From the NCBI GenBank assembly GCA_903883985.1, contig CAISDD010000057.1, forward strand, positions 1-10,572: 10,572 nt of DNA. Reading direction: 5' to 3'. Below are positions 1 through 5,655 of this stretch, piece after piece. The notes below the pieces were generated by a model, which saw only the letters and a program-made list of their open reading frames with translations, did no database searches and was not told the origin of the DNA. Each line of letters opens with the position of its first letter. Within the stretch, counting starts at the first letter, position 1. This DNA comes from an uncultured Pseudomonadota bacterium. GTDB taxonomy: Bacteria > Pseudomonadota > Gammaproteobacteria > Burkholderiales > Thiobacillaceae. The position numbers and the translations under genes were made by a program.

Positions 1-82
1 GATGCGCATCAACCCGCATAAGGCGCTGAGCTCTTCTGCACTACCGTACCGTAGGCTACCTACCCACTAGACGTTACTCACT

Positions 83-1342
83 ATGCCCATCATCCAAGTC
101 GATCACGTCACCAAAGAATATCGCCTGGGCGCCCTGCAAGGGCTGAAGCAGACCCTGTTGAACGCGGGGGCACGTCTGGCTGGAAAGAAGATCGAAGAAC
201 CTTCTCTGTTCAAGGCGCTGGATGATGTCAGTTTTTCCATCGAACCAGGTGAAGTCGTCGGCATCATTGGCCACAATGGTGCTGGAAAATCCACCCTCTT
301 GAAAATGCTGGCCAGGATCAGCACCCCTACTCATGGCTCCATCAAGGTCGATGGTCGCATTGCCCCGCTAATCGAAGTTGGCGCCGGTTTTGTGCCTGAT
401 TTTACCGGGAGGGAGAACGTCTACCTCAATGGCGCTATCCTAGGCCTGTCGAAGAAGGAGATCGACAGGAAGTTCGATGAGATCGTCGACTTCGCCGAAA
501 TGGCGGAGTTCATCGATACCCCGGTGAAGCGTTACAGTTCCGGGATGCAGGTCAAGCTGGCATTTGCGGTGGCCACGAGCATCGAGGCGGAAATCCTGAT
601 CGTGGACGAAGTGCTGGCCGTCGGGGATCTGGCATTCCAACGTAAATGTTTCGATCGCATGGAGGACTTGATCAAGCGGCAGCAGAGAACCGTACTGCTC
701 GTATCCCACAATATACGTCAGGTGGAGCGGCTTTGTTCGCGCGTGATCTTGCTGGACCACGGACGAATCGCGGCGGATGGGGCGTCCAGCACAGTCTGCG
801 ATCTCTTTTATTCGCAAAACGATGAAAAAGTTAGATTGAACGCTTCCCGGTCCGCAATCGCGGAAACGAAGGGCGAGGTCGAGTTGATCGACCTCGTCAT
901 CATGGACTCGGCAGGCGTTCCGCTTGAAAGAATCGAGTACCATTCCGACGTCACATTGAATGTGACGCTCAGAACGCACCAGGTCCTGGTCAACCCGATA
1001 TTCGGCTTCGGCATTCATACCGTGGATTTTCTGTATCTCAGCACCGAGATCAGCGAGACCCAATTCTCCGGTCAAATCCATGCACCCGGAACCTATGTAT
1101 TGAGGTTTGCCATCCGGAAATTCCCATTTCTTCCGGGGGTCTACTCGGTACGCCTGGGTATCAATACCGGGGAAGTGACCAAGAACGTGTTCTACCAAGA
1201 AGGGTTACATCACTTTCAGGTTGTGGCGACTGGCCGCAACCGCACGCAGAGTATGCAGGAAGGCTTTGTGGAAATGCAGGGGGATTGGATGTTCGGGAAA
1301 AGGAATACGGAGTTGGTGGCTGGCGTTCAATCGCTCAACTAG
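83..1342 (+). CDS. wzt: ABC polysaccharide exporter ATP-binding protein, Wzt-like, with C-terminal recognition domain
   Basis: The 419-residue product is the cytoplasmic ATPase of an ABC exporter that moves lipid-linked polysaccharide across the inner membrane with a Wzm-type permease. Seen: Walker A GHNGAGKST (63-71), the variant signature YSSGM (151-155) typical of the Wzt/TagH/KpsT group, Walker B ILIVDE (171-176) and switch His209 in SHN. About 170 residues follow the nucleotide-binding domain, and residues ~265-385 look like a beta-rich domain. In studied Wzt proteins such an extension binds the finished or capped glycan; that it does so here is inferred from length and position. The ATG at 83 places a typical N-terminus (IIQVDHVTKEY) at once, but no strong Shine-Dalgarno precedes it. 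The 82 bases upstream hold only a frame open from base 2 to a TAG at 68-70, perhaps the tail of an upstream gene. No permease gene is visible in the window. Confidence 0.93.
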   Translation: MPIIQVDHVTKEYRLGALQGLKQTLLNAGARLAGKKIEEPSLFKALDDVSFSIEPGEVVGIIGHNGAGKSTLLKMLARISTPTHGSIKVDGRIAPLIEVGAGFVPDFTGRENVYLNGAILGLSKKEIDRKFDEIVDFAEMAEFIDTPVKRYSSGMQVKLAFAVATSIEAEILIVDEVLAVGDLAFQRKCFDRMEDLIKRQQRTVLLVSHNIRQVERLCSRVILLDHGRIAADGASSTVCDLFYSQNDEKVRLNASRSAIAETKGEVELIDLVIMDSAGVPLERIEYHSDVTLNVTLRTHQVLVNPIFGFGIHTVDFLYLSTEISETQFSGQIHAPGTYVLRFAIRKFPFLPGVYSVRLGINTGEVTKNVFYQEGLHHFQVVATGRNRTQSMQEGFVEMQGDWMFGKRNTELVAGVQSLN

Positions 1343-1359
1343 AAATAAAGGCCCGGCTC

Positions 1360-2025
1360 ATGTGGAAGTTGAAGCAGTTGCTGAAGCACGTTGCGCATCT
1401 CTGGCGAGATCGGCATGCGCGCACAAGAACGCGGAAAATAGAGCGAAACTGGGCCAAGCGCCTGAATGACTTGCCGCATGCCGCTGATGGGAAACGCCTC
1501 CTGCATATCGGCTGTGGGGAAATTGTGGCCACGGGCTTTATCAATCTGGATGCGCGACCCGGGCCGCATGTACACATCGTGACGCAAGACTTGTTTCGGC
1601 TGGAGATGATACCGGACTATGCTTTTGACCTGGTGTACATGAGTCACGTGCTGGAGCACCTCAGCCACCTCAAGGTGATCGAGACCCTGAAGGAACTGTG
1701 CCGCATCCTCAAGGTGGGCGGCGTCTTGAGAGTGTCCGTACCCGATTTCGACCACATCCTGACGCTTTATCGCGCAACCGATCATGATATTCGTGCCATC
1801 GAGCAGCCGCTCATGGGCGGGCAGGACTACGCATTCAATTATCACTATATGGTGTTCAATGATGCGCATCTGCGTAAATTGATGTTGAATAGTGGGTTTC
1901 GTGAGGCGCAAGCCTGGAACCCGCGGGATTGTGCCCACCATGATTTCGAAGACTGGGCCTCAAAAACCATTTCGTGGGAAGGGCGAGAGTACGAGATCAG
2001 CCTGAATATCGAAGCCGTGAAGTGA
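1360..2025 (+). CDS. class I SAM-dependent methyltransferase (small, polysaccharide cluster type)
   Basis: This 221-residue protein is probably a sugar or glycan methyltransferase, acting in the cytoplasm on a nucleotide sugar or growing chain; the acceptor is unknown. Seen: a SAM-binding motif I, LLHIGCGE (47-54), an acidic end to the next strand (NLDARPG, 62-68), DLVYMSHVLEHL (90-101), where HVLEH is common in methyltransferase family 11-type proteins, and GGVLRVSVPDF (120-130) after motif III. The frame is open upstream to a possible start at 1285, but ATG 1360 is preferred: AAAGG at 1347-1351 sits 8 bases ahead of it, and it avoids overlap with the Wzt-like gene, whose stop is 17 bases upstream. 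Lying next to a Wzt with a recognition domain, it could make a terminal methyl cap that the exporter reads, as in some O-antigens. That role is inference; it could equally methylate internal sugars. Confidence 0.85.
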   Translation: MWKLKQLLKHVAHLWRDRHARTRTRKIERNWAKRLNDLPHAADGKRLLHIGCGEIVATGFINLDARPGPHVHIVTQDLFRLEMIPDYAFDLVYMSHVLEHLSHLKVIETLKELCRILKVGGVLRVSVPDFDHILTLYRATDHDIRAIEQPLMGGQDYAFNYHYMVFNDAHLRKLMLNSGFREAQAWNPRDCAHHDFEDWASKTISWEGREYEISLNIEAVK

Positions 2026-2111
2026 GTATGGACCCCGATTTGCGGTTCAGTATGACGCGTGCCGAACCTGTAGAAAACCTGTCCCCATTCAAAAAGAAGG
2101 GAGTTGCATCC

Positions 2112-2363
2112 ATGAGCCGTCCGAAGTTCAGTGTTGTGACGCCGACCTACAATCAGGGCGCATACATCGAAAAGACCATCGACTCCGTGCTGTCGCAAGG
2201 CTACCCCAATCTGGAATTCATCATCATCGATGGCGGCAGCAAGGACAATACGGTCGAGGTCATCAAGAAATATGAACGTCATCTGACCTATTGGGTGAGC
2301 GAGCCAGACAGAGGCAATAGGCAAGCAACCCCGGAAGCCCTGCTCTTGAATCTTGCAACTTGA
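2112..2363 (+). pseudogene. truncated family 2 glycosyltransferase (N-terminal fragment)
   Basis: This reads as the first ~68 residues of a GT2 (GT-A fold) glycosyltransferase, followed by about 15 unrelated residues and a stop. Seen: the start strand and loop FSVVTPTYNQGAYIEKTI, then LEFIIIDGGSKDNTVEVI and YWVSEPDRG, which in relatives continues with a Gln-Ser-Asp-Ala-like stretch into the rest of the catalytic domain. Here the similarity ends at about base 2315. The DxD metal-binding region and acceptor domain are missing, so a working enzyme is very unlikely (83 residues against the usual 230-300). ATG 2112 is chosen because GGGAG lies 8 bases before it and the family fold starts right after it; an in-frame ATG at 2028, just after the methyltransferase stop, is an alternative. 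The intact ancestor was probably part of the same operon. Confidence 0.8.
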
Positions 2364-2374
2364 ATCTTGAATCT
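2345..2374 (+). repeat. three short direct repeats CTTGAATCT at the pseudogene junction
   Basis: CTTGAATCT occurs at 2345-2353, 2359-2367 and 2366-2374, the last two overlapping by two bases. The repeats lie exactly where the glycosyltransferase fragment ends and the GDP-mannose dehydratase fragment begins, and neither gene explains them. They may be the footprint of slipped replication or end-joining at a deletion, or a piece of an unrelated intergenic repeat. The repetition is plain in the sequence; the mechanism is not. Confidence 0.6.
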
Positions 2375-2377
2375 GAA

Positions 2378-2595
2378 GATCAGTGCATCGTCCGCGTCGA
2401 CCCCCGCTACTTCCCCCCACCGAAGTGGAAACCCTGCTGGGCGACCCGCCCAAGGCCAAGGCCAAGCTCGGCTGGACCCCGAAGATCGGCTTCGACGAAC
2501 TGGTGGCCGAAATGGTGCGCGAAGATATGAAAGCCGCCGAGCGCGACGATCTGATGAAGAGGCACGGCTACCGGATCATGGATCATCACGAGTAA
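2378..2595 (+). pseudogene. gmd: C-terminal remnant of GDP-mannose 4,6-dehydratase, frameshifted
   Basis: Only the last ~72 codons of a gene for GDP-mannose 4,6-dehydratase (first step of GDP-fucose, GDP-rhamnose and GDP-perosamine synthesis) remain. Seen: in one frame CIVRVDPRYF (from 2384), then in the next frame PTEVETLLGDPPKAKAKLGW, DELVAEMVREDMKAAERDDL and a C-terminal RHGYRIMDHHE before the TAA at 2593. VDPRYFRPTEVETLLGDP is a hallmark of Gmd, so the two frames are one broken gene. At 2412-2418 the sequence reads TTCCCCCC where TTCCGCCCC would be expected, so one base, probably the G of the Arg codon, is lost. The NAD-binding Rossmann domain and catalytic Thr/Tyr/Lys residues are all absent, so no activity is possible. 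The usual length is about 340-370 residues. If the polysaccharide contains a GDP-mannose-derived deoxysugar, a full gmd must lie elsewhere. Confidence 0.85.
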
Positions 2596-2651
2596 GGGCA
2601 TACTAAGGTTTCGGAAAGAAGTATCACTTAGTGAATTTCGTAACAGACTTA

Positions 2652-2680
2652 TTGCAAAGGGTTATTAATCATTTTACATT
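2652..2680 (+). promoter_or_regulatory. possible sigma70-type promoter ahead of the AT-rich glycosyltransferase gene
   Basis: TTGCAA (2652-2657) and TACATT (2675-2680) are separated by 17 bases, each matching the sigma70 consensus at four of six positions. They lie in the AT-rich gap between the dead gmd fragment and the next gene, where a promoter would be useful because the operon upstream is interrupted by broken genes. Such matches arise readily by chance in AT-rich DNA. The gap from 2596 to 2784 otherwise shows only an 11-base palindrome, TCACTTAGTGA, at 2624-2634, with no clear function. Confidence 0.2.
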
Positions 2681-2784
2681 TGCTCTTGTTTGTAATTCCT
2701 TAATCACAACCAAATGAGTAATTAGATGAATAATTATTGCACTCAGCAGGAACTTCCCAATTTATGTTGCTGCGAGTTTTTATA

Positions 2785-4419
2785 ATGGAACCAAGCGACA
2801 TCCTTGTATCGGCAATCGTCTCTGTTTACAATGCAGAACGATTTATTGCCGGTTGCCTTGAAGATCTTGAACGCCAATCTATTGCGGGTAGATTGGAAAT
2901 AATAGTTGTAGACACGGGGTCTCCTCAACTTGAAGGCGAGATTGTTCGCTCGTACCAGAATAGATTTTCAAATATTCGCTACATTAGGATTGAGGAGCGA
3001 GAAACAATTTATCAGGCATGGAATCGAGCTATTGCTGTCGCACAAGGGAGGTACCTAACCAACGCAAATGCGGACGACCGACACCATCCAGAAGCCTTAG
3101 AAAGGCTCGTTAACGTGATGGAAAATAACCCGGTCACGGGCGTTGTTTATGCCAACAGTTTTGTCACAAACGTCGAAAATGATATTTGGCCGTCCGATAA
3201 TATTACGGGTGTATTCTATTGGCCTATGTACGAACCACGGCTATTGTTTCAGATTTGTTTTGTTGGCCCGCAACCGATGTGGCGCCGAGCACTGCATGCA
3301 ACCCATGGATTATTTGATGGAAGCTTCCGCTCTGCTGGGGATTATGAGTTCTGGCTACGCCTAAGTGTTGGAGGAGTGCAATTTGTACACCTACCAGAGA
3401 TTCTTGGCCTATATCTCGCGTCACCGCTCGGAATGGAATTATCAAACCAAACACTTTCCAATGTGGAGACAGAAAAGGCCAGGTGTCTACATTGGCCAAA
3501 ACGGTGGGGATTACTGCCACCATCGTCAACCTCCTTTCTCTTTCCATCGCTAGATCCCGCGCCCTTGGTTTCAGTGGTGATTGCTACCCAGAACAGGCCA
3601 TATCTACTAAAAGACGCTTTATTGTCACTAAACAACCAGGCCTACCAAAACTGGGAAGCAATTGTGGTTAATGATGGTGGCGCCAACGTCGAGAGTGTGA
3701 TCAGCGCGATCGATCATGATGGCCGCATTAAACTAATGAATCATTGGCAGTGTTTAGGTCAAGTCCGTGCGCGGAACACGGCACTTCGTGTAGTACAAGG
3801 ACAAATTATTTGCTATCTGGATGATGATGACAATTACATGCCTAATCATATAGAAGGCATTGTCAAAACAATGCGAAACTCGGCCAGCCCTTTTGTTTTC
3901 ACTGGTGCAATCAAAGTCACCGAATATTTGGAAGGCGATCGTCGAATAGAGATTTCGAGAGTGGACATTGATGACGCACTGCGGCTTCCGCAAAATAGAT
4001 TGCTCGCCTCAAACTTTATTCCACTACCTAATTGGGCTCATCGGCGAGAGTGCATCAAGCACACCGGATATTTTGATGAACAAATGTCGTCACATGAAGA
4101 CTGGGAGTTCATTCTTAGGTTTGCATCTAGATGGGAACTGTTACGCATTGAGCAAACGACTGTAGAAATACGAATCAGACCGACAGCTAATGACAGCGTC
4201 ACAACCAGAAATAACACAGCAAAGGTTAGAGATTATAAATACATTTACCAAAAACATCCCACAAACAACAAACAAATAAATTCAATGCGGCGGGCGGAGC
4301 TATCTGAACTAGGCGAACAGCCTACAGGTCTCACAGAAAGATTGTCTCGCAGACTGAATCGACTCTTAAATAAACATATTCTATGGCGTTTCAATGCGCA
4401 TAGCAGGCCGAAGCAATAA
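2785..4419 (+). CDS. bifunctional-looking glycosyltransferase with two tandem GT2 domains
   Basis: With this start the protein has 544 residues and two family 2 (GT-A) domains, so it may add two sugars in sequence. Domain 1 (~8-210) shows VSVYNAERF (12-20), VVDTGS (41-46), NANADDRHHP (93-102) in place of a classical DxD loop, and GDYEFWLRL (185-193). Domain 2 (~260-470) shows VSVVIATQNRP (262-272), VVNDGGA (294-300), YLDDDD (344-349) and HEDWEFILR (437-445). The first domain's metal-binding loop is the less canonical, so it may differ in activity. There is no signal peptide and the last ~60 residues are basic. The start is uncertain: TTG 2737 and ATG 2764 are also in frame. ATG 2785 fits the family N-terminus best and overlaps the stop of a 19-codon frame beginning at 2726. 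The gene is much more AT-rich than its neighbours (bases 4201-4260: 19 G+C of 60), suggesting separate acquisition. Confidence 0.85.
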   Translation: MEPSDILVSAIVSVYNAERFIAGCLEDLERQSIAGRLEIIVVDTGSPQLEGEIVRSYQNRFSNIRYIRIEERETIYQAWNRAIAVAQGRYLTNANADDRHHPEALERLVNVMENNPVTGVVYANSFVTNVENDIWPSDNITGVFYWPMYEPRLLFQICFVGPQPMWRRALHATHGLFDGSFRSAGDYEFWLRLSVGGVQFVHLPEILGLYLASPLGMELSNQTLSNVETEKARCLHWPKRWGLLPPSSTSFLFPSLDPAPLVSVVIATQNRPYLLKDALLSLNNQAYQNWEAIVVNDGGANVESVISAIDHDGRIKLMNHWQCLGQVRARNTALRVVQGQIICYLDDDDNYMPNHIEGIVKTMRNSASPFVFTGAIKVTEYLEGDRRIEISRVDIDDALRLPQNRLLASNFIPLPNWAHRRECIKHTGYFDEQMSSHEDWEFILRFASRWELLRIEQTTVEIRIRPTANDSVTTRNNTAKVRDYKYIYQKHPTNNKQINSMRRAELSELGEQPTGLTERLSRRLNRLLNKHILWRFNAHSRPKQ

Positions 4420-4520
4420 AACATCCCCAAGGGTGGCTTATTTAGAAAAACGCCAATTACACTTACGCATATGATATCCAGGAACAAATCTTTTCTGACT
4501 AAAACCCCGGCACAATAAAC

Positions 4521-5546
4521 ATGCATTTGTTATGTCAAGTTTCCATCGTCGTCCTTAACTGGAACGGCGCTGACGACACGATCGCCTGCCTGGATTCGTT
4601 GCAAGCGCTGACCTATCCGAACTTCATTGTGATCGTGGTCGACAACGGCTCCTCGGATGATTCGCTGCTGCACCTGCGCCCCTATGAAGCGCCCTACCCT
4701 CTGACCTTGCTGGAAACGGGCCAGAACCTGGGTTATGCAGGCGGCAACAATGTAGGCACGCGCCACGCACTGGAGCAGGGAGCGGAGTTTGTGCTGGTAT
4801 TGAACAACGACACGGTCGTTGCACCCGACCTGCTGGAACGTCTGATCGAATCCGCGCAGCGCAACCCAAATGCAGGCGTATTCAGTGCCCGGATACTGTA
4901 TTTCGATGCGCCCGAGAAGGTGTGGTTTGACGGAGCACGCTGGAACACATCGACTCTTAACATGGAGTGGCCCGGACAGGATGCGGAAGAACCTAGCCTT
5001 GGCCTCGATGATCACGATACAGATTACGCCTGCGGGGCTGCGCTGTTTTTTCGCGCCGAAGTCGCTAGGCAGATCGGCCTGCTGGATGAGTCTTTCTTCC
5101 TGGTCTGGGAAGAAGTGGATTGGTGCTTCCGCGCCCGCGAGGCGGGCTGGCGCAACCTTGTCGTTCCCGCGGCGAAAGTCTGGCACAAGATCGGGGTGTC
5201 TTTCGGCAGCGAGTCCTCGCCGCTGCGCGTCTACTTCAGTGTTCGCAACCAGTTGCTCTGGTTCAGTCGTCATGCGCCCATGGCCGCTCGTATGCGCCTT
5301 TGGGCCAGAAGCCTGCGCCGATTGATCCCAGTTTTCTCGCTCGGCCAGGGAGCCGAACCCTGGACCAGGCGCTGGTTCTGGGCCATGCAGGATTACGCAC
5401 TCGCCTGGCTGGGGCGTGGCAACCGGCTGCAATATCTAGTCACCCGACGCGCAATCTTGGACTACGTACATGGACGCTTTGGCGACTGCCCGGAAAAGGT
5501 TCGTATCTGGGGCAAGGCCTGGGCGCAGCGGGATCGTGTGGCATGA
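4521..5546 (+). CDS. family 2 glycosyltransferase, rhamnosyltransferase-like
   Basis: This 341-residue GT-A enzyme probably transfers a sugar, perhaps rhamnose, from a nucleotide donor to the lipid-linked glycan at the inner face of the inner membrane. Seen: VVLNWNG (10-16), VVDNGSSDDS (39-48), GQNLGYAGGNN (67-77), the metal-binding LNNDT (94-98), CGAALFFR (171-178), EEVDWCFR (197-204) with the likely catalytic acidic residue, and WHKIG (221-225). The NLGYAGGNN and EEVDWCFR blocks are shared with WcaA/RfbF-type rhamnosyltransferases, but the donor cannot be fixed from sequence alone. A tail of ~100 residues rich in Arg, Trp and Leu may associate with the membrane. GC-rich composition resumes here. 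ATG 4521 puts the first strand at the family-typical place but lacks a clear Shine-Dalgarno. The 101-base gap before it (4420-4520) shows no convincing terminator or promoter. Confidence 0.9.
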   Translation: MHLLCQVSIVVLNWNGADDTIACLDSLQALTYPNFIVIVVDNGSSDDSLLHLRPYEAPYPLTLLETGQNLGYAGGNNVGTRHALEQGAEFVLVLNNDTVVAPDLLERLIESAQRNPNAGVFSARILYFDAPEKVWFDGARWNTSTLNMEWPGQDAEEPSLGLDDHDTDYACGAALFFRAEVARQIGLLDESFFLVWEEVDWCFRAREAGWRNLVVPAAKVWHKIGVSFGSESSPLRVYFSVRNQLLWFSRHAPMAARMRLWARSLRRLIPVFSLGQGAEPWTRRWFWAMQDYALAWLGRGNRLQYLVTRRAILDYVHGRFGDCPEKVRIWGKAWAQRDRVA

Positions 5547-5572
5547 TTCTGGATTGTGCTGGTGACCCTAAC

Positions 5573-5640
5573 GTAGGAGCGCCTTCAGGCGCAATGCCGG
5601 GTGAATCAACCGGAATATTCGCACCTGAAGGCGCTCCTAC
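5573..5640. repeat. inverted pair of GTAG-headed REP palindromes (REPIN-like)
   Basis: The left arm starts GTAGGAGCGCCTTCAGG at 5573 and the right arm at 5624-5640 is its exact reverse complement over 17 bases; similarity continues with two mismatches to about 5593 and 5620. Each arm also folds on itself: GCGCC-TTCA-GGCGC on the left, and an imperfect version on the right. The 26-odd bases between the arms hold a third small inverted repeat, CCGG...CCGG (5598-5614). Two REPs facing each other with a GTAG head is the known architecture of REPINs, which are mobilised in trans by RAYT (TnpA-REP) transposases in gammaproteobacteria such as Pseudomonas and Stenotrophomonas. It lies in the 109-base gap between two genes and could also act on mRNA stability or termination. 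There is no T-run after either arm, so it is not a standard intrinsic terminator. Confidence 0.85.
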
Positions 5641-5655
5641 CAAGATGGACCGATC

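Noticed and set aside
1..82. Frame from ATG at base 2 to TAG at 68-70 as a small gene
   Set aside because: Twenty-two residues without a ribosome site or recognisable motif; it may be the end of a gene cut by the window edge, but it cannot be identified.
440..1198. 252-codon minus-strand frame opposite the Wzt-like gene
   Set aside because: No domain or motif seen; it is the antisense shadow of a well-supported ABC ATPase gene.
2624..2634. 11-base palindrome TCACTTAGTGA in the gap after gmd
   Set aside because: Too short for a terminator, with no T-run and no second copy nearby; palindromes of this size occur by chance.
4420..4520. Possible terminator or promoter in the gap before the rhamnosyltransferase-like gene
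   Set aside because: CCCCAAGGG makes only a tiny hairpin with no T-run, and the TATGAT at 4470-4475 has no -35 match at suitable spacing.
4530..5432. 300-codon open frame on the minus strand opposite the GT2 gene
   Set aside because: No recognisable motif, and it lies wholly inside a gene with clear GT2 motifs; codon bias in GC-rich DNA opens antisense frames.
5573..5640. REP pair as an intrinsic terminator or as a single CRISPR repeat
   Set aside because: No U-tract follows either arm and there is only one unit with no spacers; the GTAG head and paired inverted arms fit a REPIN better.
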